From Vulcanimicrobiia bacterium (GTDB lineage Bacteria; Vulcanimicrobiota; Vulcanimicrobiia; Vulcanimicrobiales; Vulcanimicrobiaceae): 64,000 nucleotides of DNA. Within the stretch, counting starts at the first letter, position 1. Every line of letters starts with the position of its first letter. Positions 56,807 through 64,000 of the stretch are shown here, in pieces. The stretch is taken from contig JAICWY010000005.1 of NCBI GenBank assembly GCA_025934645.1, positions 1 through 64,000 on the forward strand, in the 5' to 3' direction. The position numbers and the translations under genes were made by a program. The notes beneath the pieces were generated by a model that saw only the letters and a list, made by a program, of their open reading frames with translations, was not told the origin of the DNA and searched no databases.

Positions 56807-57850
56807 CTAGAAGTAGCTGATCTGGCCGATCTTCGAGGCTTGGTTCTCGGTGAAGTATATCCGTTGGTCGGGGCCCAAAACGAATTGCACCGGCCCGGCA
56901 CTCGCGGTTTTGATCGGGAACACTTTGCTTTCGAATGCGCCCGAGATGCTCGCCTGGCCGAACTGGTTCTTCACCGGATCCCCGAAATAGAAGTTCGCGT
57001 CGGCACCGACGACCAGCGCCGTCGCGCTGCCCGCATCGGTGAGCGCATAGTCCGTCGCAACGCCGGTCGTCGTGATGCGGCCCAGTTTTGAAACGTTGTT
57101 TTCCGTGAACCACATCGCGCCGTCGGGGCCGACCACGATCTGGCTGGGACCTGCGTTGGCCGTGGGGGTGGCGAACTCGGTGATCGTGCCCGTGCTCGGA
57201 TTCAGGCGCGCGATCTTCGAGGCGGCGTTCTCCGTAAACCAGACGTTGAGGTCGGGGCCCGTAACGATGCCCATCGGTGACGAGGCTGCCGTCGGAACGA
57301 CGAAGCTGCTAATCGTGCCCGCCGTCGTGATCTCGCCGATCGCGTTCGCGCCCGGCGCGGTGAAGTACATGGTGTTGGCGCCCGGACCGGTCGTAATGAA
57401 CAGGGGCTTCCACGAGGCCGCGCCGCCCGGCGGGGTGCCCAGCGGATAAGTGGTATTGAAGGTGCCGCTAATCGTCATCGAGCCGATCGCGTCCGCAGCC
57501 ATCTCCGTGAACCACAAATTGTTGTCGCCGCCGCGCACGATGCCGTAGGGCTGCGCCGTCGCCGGGGTGAGCGGGAACTCCGTCACCGTGCCTCCCGTGC
57601 TGATCTTGCCGATCTGCGCCTTGCCGTTGGCCGCGCCTTGTTCGGTGAAGTACAAGAAGCCGTCCGGGCCGACCGTGATGCCCGCCGGCTGCGCGTTGGC
57701 GGTCGTCGTCGCGAACTCGTTCGAGACGCTGGGAATTACGGGCGTCGGCGTGGGCAGCGGACCGCTGCCGATGACGGTTCCGTGGCCGCACCCGGCCAAA
57801 GCCAGAGACGCGGAAGCGGCGATGATGCCGAGGCCTGCCTTGAGACGCAA
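56807..57850 (-). CDS. Vgb/SMP-30-like beta-propeller lipoprotein (streptogramin lyase-like)
   Basis: About 347 residues. The signal ends in a lipobox (SLALAGC), so it is lipid-anchored. The rest consists of repeated blades with the pattern GPDGFLYFTEQ, GPDLNVWFTENAASKIARL and GPDGAMWFTENNVSKLGRIT, as in virginiamycin B lyase and related NHL-type propellers. Most relatives are not drug lyases; the propeller likely binds sugars, lipids or protein. TTG 57850 is chosen because AGGAGA lies 5 bases before it. It stands in reverse orientation inside the flagellar region. Confidence 0.85.
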   Translation of the reverse strand: MRLKAGLGIIAASASLALAGCGHGTVIGSGPLPTPTPVIPSVSNEFATTTANAQPAGITVGPDGFLYFTEQGAANGKAQIGKISTGGTVTEFPLTPATAQPYGIVRGGDNNLWFTEMAADAIGSMTISGTFNTTYPLGTPPGGAASWKPLFITTGPGANTMYFTAPGANAIGEITTAGTISSFVVPTAASSPMGIVTGPDLNVWFTENAASKIARLNPSTGTITEFATPTANAGPSQIVVGPDGAMWFTENNVSKLGRITTTGVATDYALTDAGSATALVVGADANFYFGDPVKNQFGQASISGAFESKVFPIKTASAGPVQFVLGPDQRIYFTENQASKIGQISYF

Positions 57851-57982
57851 TGTACTCTCCTGTGGAAAAGGGGGCGCCAAACCTCCGCCCTATTCGTCGC
57901 ACCGAGGGGCCCTCCCGCCGGGGTTAAGAGTCGGTTCCGGACTGTTGCGGCCTGCGCGAGCGGCCGATGATAGCTGTAAGAC

Positions 57983-59047
57983 GTGGCAAAGCCAGAGCAG
58001 ACTGAAAAAGCCACTCCGAAGCGCCGGGAAGAGGCGCGAGGCCGTGGCCAAGTTGCGAAGAGTTCCGAGTTAGCCGGCGCGGCAGTCTTTCTGGCCGGCG
58101 TTTTTGCGTTGCACGCGTTCGTCCCGATGGCGCTGGCCTCGATGGGCGGCGCAATGCAGGCGGTCCTCTGGCGCATCCACGAGCATCAAGACTTCACGAT
58201 CGCCTCGGTGTGGCTGCTGTACGCCCGGTGCTTCGGTTCGGCGTCGCTGCTGCTGGGCGTGCTGTTCGTGGCCGCGCTGGTGGCCGGCGTCGGCGTGAAC
58301 GTCCTGCAGACCGGCGGTATCTTCTCGCTGCACCCCATCGTGCCGAGCTTCAATAAGATCAACCCGCTGACCGGGCTTCAGCGCATGTTCTCAAAACAAG
58401 TGATGGTCAACCTCGGCAAGCAGATAGCCAAACTGGGCGCCGTCGCAATCATTATTTATACGAGCATTGCCGGCAACATGAATTCGATGTTCATGGTCGG
58501 TCAGATGTCCTCGCAAATGCTGGTCGGGTTCGTCGGCGGCCTCATGTACGGCATCGCGTGGAAGTTCGGACTGCTGCTGGTCATCGTCGGGCTGCTCGAT
58601 TTCGCGTACGAGCGCTGGCAGTACGAAGAGAGCTTGAAGATGACCAAACAAGAGGTCAGGGACGAGTACCGTCAGTCCGAGGGCAACCCCGAAGCCAAAG
58701 CCGCGCTCAGACGGCGCCAGCGCGAATTCGCGCGCCGGCGCATGATGGCGGCGGTGCCGAAGGCGACGGTCGTCGTCACGAACCCGACGCACTTCGCGGT
58801 CGCGTTGGAATGGGACGACGTAAAGATGGACGCGCCGGTCGTTACGGCCAAAGGCGCGGATCTCGTCGCGAAACGCATCCGCGAGATCGCCAAAGAAAAC
58901 AACGTGCCGATCATGGAAAATCCGCCGCTCGCACGAACGCTGTACGCGAGCGTGGAACTCGACCAAGCGATCCCGCCGAACATGTACGCAGCCGTCGCGC
59001 AAGTGATCGCGTTCGTGTTCAAGCTTAAACGGAAGACGATAGCCTGA
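57983..59047 (+). CDS. flhB: Flagellar export switch protein FlhB
   Basis: A 354-residue export component. The N-terminus EKATPKRREEARGRGQVAKS, four helices (FLAGVFALHAFVPMALASM, SLLLGVLFVAALVAGVGVNV, IAKLGAVAIIIYTSIAG, FGLLLVIVGLLDFAYERW), and a cytoplasmic domain with the autocleavage NPTH motif (VVVTNPTHFAVALEWD) are present. Cleavage at Asn-Pro allows the switch from hook to filament export, controlled by FliK. GTG 57983 starts the operon flhB-flhA-pilZ; the gap before it is divergent with the lipoprotein gene. Confidence 0.97.
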   Translation: MAKPEQTEKATPKRREEARGRGQVAKSSELAGAAVFLAGVFALHAFVPMALASMGGAMQAVLWRIHEHQDFTIASVWLLYARCFGSASLLLGVLFVAALVAGVGVNVLQTGGIFSLHPIVPSFNKINPLTGLQRMFSKQVMVNLGKQIAKLGAVAIIIYTSIAGNMNSMFMVGQMSSQMLVGFVGGLMYGIAWKFGLLLVIVGLLDFAYERWQYEESLKMTKQEVRDEYRQSEGNPEAKAALRRRQREFARRRMMAAVPKATVVVTNPTHFAVALEWDDVKMDAPVVTAKGADLVAKRIREIAKENNVPIMENPPLARTLYASVELDQAIPPNMYAAVAQVIAFVFKLKRKTIA

Positions 59048-61176
59048 TGGCGATAGCCAAACCGCAGCAAGCCGGCCTCGCGCAGAGCATCCGCGCCAGC
59101 GCGCCAATCTTTATTGCGGGCGCATCGGTGATGCTCGTCCTGCTGCTTATCGTGCCGATGCCGCCGGTGATCCTGGACTTCCTGCTCACCTTGAACATCA
59201 TGGTCGCGCTGTTGATCATCGGCGTCTCGCTGTACGCGGAGAACGCGTTGGCTTTCAGCGTCTTTCCGACGCTGCTGCTCATCATCACGCTGTTCCGGCT
59301 CTCGCTCAATATCACCGCGACCCGTGCGATTCTCTCGCACGGTTACGCGGGCGAAGTCATCAATTTCTTCGGGCAGGTCGTCATCGGCGGCAATTACGCC
59401 GTCGGCTTCGTGATCTTCCTGATCCTGATCATCATTCAGTTCGTCGTCATCACCAACGGCGCGGGCCGCGTGGCTGAAGTCGCCGCGCGCTTTACGCTCG
59501 ACGCGATGCCCGGTAAGCAACTCGCGATCGATGCCGATCTCAACGCCGGGCTCATCACCGAAGCCGAAGCGCGTCAGCGCCGCAAAGACATTCAACGCTC
59601 GGCCGACTTCTACGGCGCGATGGACGGTGCCAGCAAGTTCGTGCGAGGCGATGCGATCGCCGCGCTGATCATCGTCGCCATCAATACGGTTGGAGGCTTC
59701 ATCGTCGGCGTCGCGCAGGAGCATCTGACGTTCATCACTGCGCTGCAGCGCTTCACGCTGCTGACCGTCGGTGAAGGCATCGTCACGCAGATCCCCGCGC
59801 TGCTCATCTCGACCGCAACCGGTATCATCGTCACGCGCGCCGCGAGCGAAGGCGATTTCGGCAAAGATCTGACCAAGCAGCTCAGCGGCCAACCCACCGC
59901 GATTCTGATCGCGGCGATCATGATGACGCTGTTCGGCCTGGCCGGCCTGGTGCGCTGGTTCATGCTGCCGATCGCGGCGCTGCTCTTCGTGTACTATTTC
60001 CGCACGCGCAACAGACCGCCGGAAGCGCGCCCAGGGCAATTGCCGACGGCTGCGCAAGCCGCGGCGGTTGCGGGTGGAACCGGCCCGCAGGCAGCCGTCA
60101 AACCCGCGGAATCGGTCGTGCCGCTGCTCTCGTACGATCCGATGGAACTGGAGATCGGCTTCGGACTCATTCCGCTGGTCGACACGACGCAAGGCGGCGA
60201 CCTGCTGGAACGCATCACGCTCATTCGCCGCCACGCCGCACGCGATCTCGGTATCGTCGTTCCGCCGATCCGCGTGCGCGATAATCTACAGCTCAAACCG
60301 AGCACGTATGCGCTAAAAATCTATGGTCTGGAAGTGGCGTCCGCCGAAGTTATGGTGAGCCGTCTGCTCGCCATGAATCCGGGCACTGCGATGCAGGCCA
60401 TCGACGGCATTCCGACTACGGAGCCCGCGTTCAATTTGCCGGCGCTCTGGATCCCGGAATCGGGCAAAGCCGAAGCCGAGATGGCCGGTTACACCGTCAT
60501 CGATCCCACCAGCGTCATAGCCACGCACATCACCGAGATCATCAAGAGCCACGCGCCCGATTTACTCGGACGCCAAGAGACGTCTGCGCTGCTCGACAAC
60601 GTCAAGACGCACTACCCGGTCGTCGTGGAAGAGCTCGTGCCGAATCTGCTGACGGTCGGCGAGGTTCAGCGCGTGCTGCAGAATTTGCTGCGCGAGCGCA
60701 TTCCGGTGCGCAACCTGCTCCTGATCTTGGAAAGCCTGGCAGACGCCGCGCGCATGAGCAAAGACATCGACTTCCTGACCGAGCGCGTGCGCGCGGCGAT
60801 GAACCGTCACATTTGCGCGGAGTACGCGGAAGACGGGTTGCTCTCGGTTATTACGGTCGATCCGCGTCTGGAATCGCTCCTGGGCGAAGCCGTGCGCCGC
60901 GGCGAGGATGCTTACGCCCTGCTCGACCCGAATACGGTTGCAAAAATTTACTCGTCGCTCACGAAACAGATGCAAGCCGCGCAATCCGCGGGACTGCATC
61001 CGATCGTTCTGTGTTCGCCGTCAGTCCGGCTGGCGCTCAAGCGTCTTACGGAACGGGCGGCGCCGCAGTTAGTCGTGCTCTCGTATTCGGAGATCGCGCC
61101 TAACCTGCGCGTTGAATCGATCGGCCAAGTTTCAACGACCGACGAACACGAACCGTTGGAGACCGGCACGCTGTGA
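59047..61176 (+). CDS. flhA: Flagellar type III export protein FlhA
   Basis: A 709-residue export core. The first 330 residues hold about eight membrane helices with the FHIPEP signature region (YAENALAFSVFPTLLLIITL, ATRAILSHGYAGEVINFFGQ). The cytoplasmic domain (about 350-690) docks chaperone-bound substrates (FGLIPLVDTTQGGDLLERIT, KTHYPVVVEELVPNLLTVGE). It overlaps flhB by one base and pilZ by four. Its nonameric ring sits below the FliPQR gate. Confidence 0.97.
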   Translation: MAIAKPQQAGLAQSIRASAPIFIAGASVMLVLLLIVPMPPVILDFLLTLNIMVALLIIGVSLYAENALAFSVFPTLLLIITLFRLSLNITATRAILSHGYAGEVINFFGQVVIGGNYAVGFVIFLILIIIQFVVITNGAGRVAEVAARFTLDAMPGKQLAIDADLNAGLITEAEARQRRKDIQRSADFYGAMDGASKFVRGDAIAALIIVAINTVGGFIVGVAQEHLTFITALQRFTLLTVGEGIVTQIPALLISTATGIIVTRAASEGDFGKDLTKQLSGQPTAILIAAIMMTLFGLAGLVRWFMLPIAALLFVYYFRTRNRPPEARPGQLPTAAQAAAVAGGTGPQAAVKPAESVVPLLSYDPMELEIGFGLIPLVDTTQGGDLLERITLIRRHAARDLGIVVPPIRVRDNLQLKPSTYALKIYGLEVASAEVMVSRLLAMNPGTAMQAIDGIPTTEPAFNLPALWIPESGKAEAEMAGYTVIDPTSVIATHITEIIKSHAPDLLGRQETSALLDNVKTHYPVVVEELVPNLLTVGEVQRVLQNLLRERIPVRNLLLILESLADAARMSKDIDFLTERVRAAMNRHICAEYAEDGLLSVITVDPRLESLLGEAVRRGEDAYALLDPNTVAKIYSSLTKQMQAAQSAGLHPIVLCSPSVRLALKRLTERAAPQLVVLSYSEIAPNLRVESIGQVSTTDEHEPLETGTL

Positions 61177-61844
61177 GTCTTAAGTCCCTCTTCGGAAGAT
61201 CGGGCAATGCGAAAGCGATACCGGCGGAGCATCTGCCGGCGCTGCACTCGTTCGTCGACGTGACGGTAACGGGGCGTCCCGCGCGTTCGGTTTCGGTTGA
61301 AGAACTTACGCCCAAAGAAATCGTCGTGGGGGATATGCTGGGCCGCGCAGGCGAGCGCGGCGCGTTCATCTACCAGACATCCATGGGCCGCTTCCGGTTC
61401 GGCGCGACGATCGTCGCCGCGCAAGACGGCATGACGCGTTTTCAAATGCCGTCTCGCGTGGAATCGCTGGGCGGCGGTGCGCAAAAACGCGCCAGTGTCC
61501 GCATGGACGTCCTCGTCTCAGGCTCGTGGCGTCTTGCCCCGGACCGCCAGGGCACCGGTGAGTTCATGCGCGCCAGCATCCGCGACATCAGCCGCGGCGG
61601 ATGTTCGCTCATCATCGACCGGCAGTGCAAGGGCGGCCAGCTCCTGGAGGTGCGCTTGAACCTGCGCGCCGATGCCGCGCCGCTCGCGGTGATCGGCGAG
61701 GTGATGCGCGTGGAGCAGATCCCTACCTCGGGGAAGTTCTCGCACGGGCTGCGCTTCTCGGGCGTGACGCTCGCGGAAGACCGCGCCATTCTGGAATTTA
61801 TTAACCGGAAACAGGCCGATTTGCGTAACCGCGGCCTCGCCTAA
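61173..61844 (+). CDS. PilZ domain c-di-GMP-binding protein (YcgR-like)
   Basis: A 223-residue protein with an N-terminal YcgR-like beta domain (VDVTVTGRPARSVSVEELTP) and a C-terminal PilZ domain. The c-di-GMP-binding residues are intact: QKRASVRMDVLV provides the RxxxR part and RDISRGGCSL the D/NxSxxG part. Such proteins brake the motor by contacting MotA/FliG on binding c-di-GMP. It overlaps flhA (GTGA). The c-di-GMP enzymes at 3525 and 7948 in the window could set its input. Confidence 0.93.
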   Translation: MSLKSLFGRSGNAKAIPAEHLPALHSFVDVTVTGRPARSVSVEELTPKEIVVGDMLGRAGERGAFIYQTSMGRFRFGATIVAAQDGMTRFQMPSRVESLGGGAQKRASVRMDVLVSGSWRLAPDRQGTGEFMRASIRDISRGGCSLIIDRQCKGGQLLEVRLNLRADAAPLAVIGEVMRVEQIPTSGKFSHGLRFSGVTLAEDRAILEFINRKQADLRNRGLA

Positions 61845-61878
61845 GTCTAATAAAATACGCCTGTTCAGCCGAAAAGTC

Positions 61879-61900
61879 TTAAGGCCGGATAATTAAGGCC
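61879..61900. promoter_or_regulatory. Direct repeat in the cheY upstream region
   Basis: TTAAGGCC occurs at 61879-61886 and again at 61893-61900, a 14-base period, enclosing GATAAT (61888-61893), which could be a minus 10 box. This is the only untranslated gap (82 bases) before cheY. A regulator site is possible; nothing else supports it. Confidence 0.3.
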
Positions 61901-61926
61901 AATTCGTACTGTTTTTGGAGCGCCTA

Positions 61927-62289
61927 ATGAGTAAGCGGGTCCTCATCGTCGACGATGCCGTCGTCATGCGGATGATGATAAAAGGGATTTTGAGCAAGAA
62001 CGGATTCGACGTCGTGGGCGAAGCCCAAAACGGCGTGGAGGCGGTCGAAAAATACAAGGCGCTCAATCCCGACCTCGTCACCATGGATATGGTCATGCCC
62101 GAGATGGATGGCATCTCGGCCGTGCGCCAGATCATCAGCCACGACGCCAACGCGAAGATCATCATGTGCACGTCCATGGGCCAGCAGGCGCTCGTGGTCG
62201 AAGCGATTCAGGCCGGAGCAAAATCGTTCATCACCAAGCCGTTCCAGCCGCCGAAAATTCTCGAGACGATCAACAAGGTGCTGACGTGA
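61927..62289 (+). CDS. cheY: Chemotaxis response regulator CheY
   Basis: A 120-residue single-domain receiver: VLIVDDAVVMRMMIKG, Asp54 in VTMDMVMPEMDG, IIMCTSMGQQALV and KSFITKPFQP. Phosphorylated by CheA, it binds FliM/FliY and alters rotation. ATG 61927 follows TTGGAG; a TTG at 61915 is less likely. cheC begins in its stop codon (GTGA) and dephosphorylates the partner. This is the only CheY here. Confidence 0.93.
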   Translation: MSKRVLIVDDAVVMRMMIKGILSKNGFDVVGEAQNGVEAVEKYKALNPDLVTMDMVMPEMDGISAVRQIISHDANAKIIMCTSMGQQALVVEAIQAGAKSFITKPFQPPKILETINKVLT

Positions 62290-62897
62290 GCACACAGAGC
62301 CTGAAGTTGAACGATCTGCAGAAGGACGCGCTCAAAGAAGTCGGCAACATCGGCGCCGGCCACGCCGCGACCGCGCTCTCGCAGCTGCTCAACGCGAAGA
62401 TCAATCTGAGCGAGCCGCGCATCGACGTCATCAAGTTCCGCGACCTCGCTTCGCGCGTCGGTCACGAGAGCCGCATGGTTGCCGCGCTGCACATGTACAT
62501 CCGCGGTGAGGCGCCCGGGCAAATCGTCGTGCTGTTCGACCGCGAACAGGCGCTCGATTTCGTCTCGCAATTCCTCAAGCGCGTGATCGGCGAAATCGAG
62601 GTCTTCGATTCGATCAACGATTCGACGCTCAAGGAAATCGGCAACATCATCGCCGGTTCGTATCTCTCGGCAATCAACAATCTGACCGGCCAAAACGTGT
62701 TGCCTTCGGTGCCGACGCTTTCGTACGGCACGGTGCAGGCTGCGTTTCGCACGTTGATGTCCATTCTGCCGGATCAAGATGTGTTCTTGATCGAGAGCGC
62801 CTTCTTGGATAAAGAGCGCGAAGTCGCCGGTCAATTCATCCTCATCCCGGAAACGGGTTCGCTTCGGCCCTTACTCTCCGTCTTCGGCGTCGAGTAG
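62286..62897 (+). CDS. cheC: CheC CheY-P phosphatase
   Basis: A 203-residue CheC with both active-site helices: LKEVGNIGAGHAATALSQLL and LKEIGNIIAGSYLSAINNL, each with the Glu and Asn needed to dephosphorylate CheY-P. The MSTQSLKLNDLQKDAL start (GTG 62286) overlaps cheY. It replaces CheZ, which is absent. In Bacillus-type systems CheC is stimulated by the deamidase CheD, which was not seen in this window. Confidence 0.95.
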   Translation: MSTQSLKLNDLQKDALKEVGNIGAGHAATALSQLLNAKINLSEPRIDVIKFRDLASRVGHESRMVAALHMYIRGEAPGQIVVLFDREQALDFVSQFLKRVIGEIEVFDSINDSTLKEIGNIIAGSYLSAINNLTGQNVLPSVPTLSYGTVQAAFRTLMSILPDQDVFLIESAFLDKEREVAGQFILIPETGSLRPLLSVFGVE

Positions 62898-62920
62898 GTC
62901 CTTAATCCGGGGACCTGTGC

Positions 62921-64000
62921 GTGTCTGACGATCTCTTCGACAAATCCGAATTCGTCTCGTACTTCCGCGACGAGGCCGAGGAACTGCTGCAGCAGATCGA
63001 TGCCGATCTGTTGCAGCTCGAAGACCTCGTCGGCTCCGAACACTTAGACAGCGAGCTCGTCAATTCGCTGTTCCGCGCGCTGCATACGATCAAAGGCAGC
63101 TCGGGCATGCTGCAGTTCACCGGCGTGCAAAATCTCGCGCACAAGCTCGAGAATCTTTGCGATCTGCTCCGCAAAGAGCGCATGCCGCTCTCCGAGGGCT
63201 GCGTCGATATTCTGTTCGGCGGCCGCGATTTTCTTACCGATCTCGTCGACTCCGCGATCAACGGCAAGGACGCTCCCAACGGGCTGAACGATTACATCGG
63301 CCGGCTGGAATCGTTCGTGGCCGTGTACGAAGAGACGTCAAACGTGATCGAGGGTACCGCTTCCGAGATTTCGTTCGAAGCCGCGGCGGCTGCTGAATCG
63401 GAAGAGCAAGCCGGCGCCGGCGATGTCGCTGCGTTTGAAGCGGACATTTGGCGTATGGTCGAGGCGGCACGCGCCGAATCCGGCACCTCGGCGCCTGCAC
63501 CGAAGCCGCCCGAGCTCAAGGCCGAAGAGCCGGCGCGCGCGCAGGCCGCGCAGCCCGCTGCGCAGACGCCTGCGAAGCAAAAGCAAAAAACCAGCGCGCA
63601 TCAGACGATCCGCGTCGATATCGAACGTCTGGATTTGCTGTTGAATCTGGTCGGCGAACTGGTGATCAACCGCACGCGCATCTCGGATATTGCGGGGACG
63701 CTCGAACGTGCGTTGACGGACAAGAACGGCGCGGTCGCCGCGCTCAACGGTCACGCCAAAGATCTCGTTCCGCTTGCGAAAGAACTCGCCGACAGCAGCG
63801 CATTGCTTGCGCGTACGACGAACGAGATTCAAGAGTCGATCATGAAGGTGCGCATGGTGCCGATCGGTCAAGTGTTCGACCGGTTCCCGCGCCTCGTTCG
63901 CGACGTCGCAAAAGCGCGCGGCAAAGAAGTGCAGTTGCAGATATCCGGCGCCGAAACGGACCTCGACAAGACCATCGTCGATGAGGTCGGCGAACCGCTC
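62921..64000 (+). CDS. cheA: Chemotaxis histidine kinase CheA, N-terminal part
   Basis: The gene runs past the right edge; 360 codons are visible. GTG 62921 follows GGGGA by 8 bases. The Hpt domain has the phosphorylated His in LFRALHTIKGSSGML near residue 48. An acidic and Ala/Pro-rich linker (about 145-230) is followed by the dimerisation domain (IRVDIERLDLLLNLVGELVI, TTNEIQESIMKVRMVPIG) and the start of the ATPase domain (DLDKTIVDEVGEPL at the edge). It phosphorylates CheY and CheB. A P2 CheY-docking domain is not evident between Hpt and the dimerisation domain. Confidence 0.95.
   Translation, partial: MSDDLFDKSEFVSYFRDEAEELLQQIDADLLQLEDLVGSEHLDSELVNSLFRALHTIKGSSGMLQFTGVQNLAHKLENLCDLLRKERMPLSEGCVDILFGGRDFLTDLVDSAINGKDAPNGLNDYIGRLESFVAVYEETSNVIEGTASEISFEAAAAAESEEQAGAGDVAAFEADIWRMVEAARAESGTSAPAPKPPELKAEEPARAQAAQPAAQTPAKQKQKTSAHQTIRVDIERLDLLLNLVGELVINRTRISDIAGTLERALTDKNGAVAALNGHAKDLVPLAKELADSSALLARTTNEIQESIMKVRMVPIGQVFDRFPRLVRDVAKARGKEVQLQISGAETDLDKTIVDEVGEPL

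Noticed and set aside
57955-57983. Sigma-28 promoter GCCGATGA before flhB
   Set aside because: The tetrad at the correct distance is GTTG, and the octamer has a mismatch, so the match is no better than expected by chance in this GC-rich sequence.
58672-60234. 520-codon frame on the minus strand opposite flhB-flhA
   Set aside because: It is the antisense shadow of two clear flagellar genes; its Arg/Asp-rich composition is typical of antisense frames in high-GC DNA.
1-64000. CRISPR array, tRNA, rRNA or intact insertion sequence
   Set aside because: No regularly spaced repeats, cloverleaf-like segments, rRNA-like stretches or transposase with terminal repeats were recognised on reading; a tRNA scan was not possible.

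Overview
The window is high-GC (low-to-mid sixties percent by eye), densely packed bacterial chromosome with many 1-4 base start/stop overlaps and many GTG or TTG starts. A TonB-dependent receptor and an MCE/MlaD-type protein imply an outer membrane. The flagellar gene set is of the FliY (CheC-FliN), FlbD, MotE/YlxF and CheC type, common in Firmicutes-like and deep-branching phyla. With a large SARP/BTAD regulator and many apparently leaderless starts, this suggests a diderm from a poorly cultivated phylum such as Eremiobacterota/Vulcanimicrobiota (WPS-2). That placement is inference only. No rRNA, tRNA, CRISPR array or intact insertion sequence was seen, and no stretch over 300 bases lacks a gene or a described element.

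Layout. 1-5981: 5' end of an inorganic pyrophosphatase gene, a histone H1-like protein, then a tightly coupled run of a holin-like membrane protein, a thioredoxin-like protein with an in-frame TGA that looks like selenocysteine, a TonB-dependent receptor and a PAS-GGDEF-EAL protein. 5991-12806: MCE protein, quinone oxidoreductase, GAF-EAL protein, unknown exported protein, CAP protein, glycosyltransferase and NIPSNAP protein. 12823-16073: three small regulatory modules: TetR with a pair of operators, ArsR with an AHSA1 protein, and a DGPF/YCII protein with an ECF42-type sigma factor and its promoter. 16163-17353: an FAD oxidoreductase.

Flagellar and chemotaxis genes lie in four blocks: cheR-cheB-fliA-(small gene)-fliK1-flhB-like (17344-22468); fliF-G-H-I-J-motE-like (32983-38964); fliK2-flgD-(TIGR02530-like)-flgE-flbD-motA-motB-fliM-fliY-fliO-fliP-(small membrane protein)-fliQ-fliR (46032-56233); flhB-flhA-pilZ-cheY-cheC-cheA (57983-64000, cheA cut by the window edge). 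The housekeeping interludes are clpP, ftsY, recA-recX, hemerythrin, an FNT transporter, a two-component system and hpt-GH125-purA (22469-32820), and the SARP regulator followed by trpE-trpG-DAHP synthase (39536-46016).

The strongest observations are (i) the candidate selenoprotein at 1007-1594 with a SECIS-like hairpin, (ii) a Trp-Trp-Trp leader peptide, promoter and terminator between trpG and the DAHP synthase gene, indicating tryptophan attenuation of the entry step of aromatic synthesis, (iii) a sigma-28 promoter and hairpin-rich leader before fliF, with fliA in the same window, and (iv) short palindromic repeats carried in frame inside several genes.
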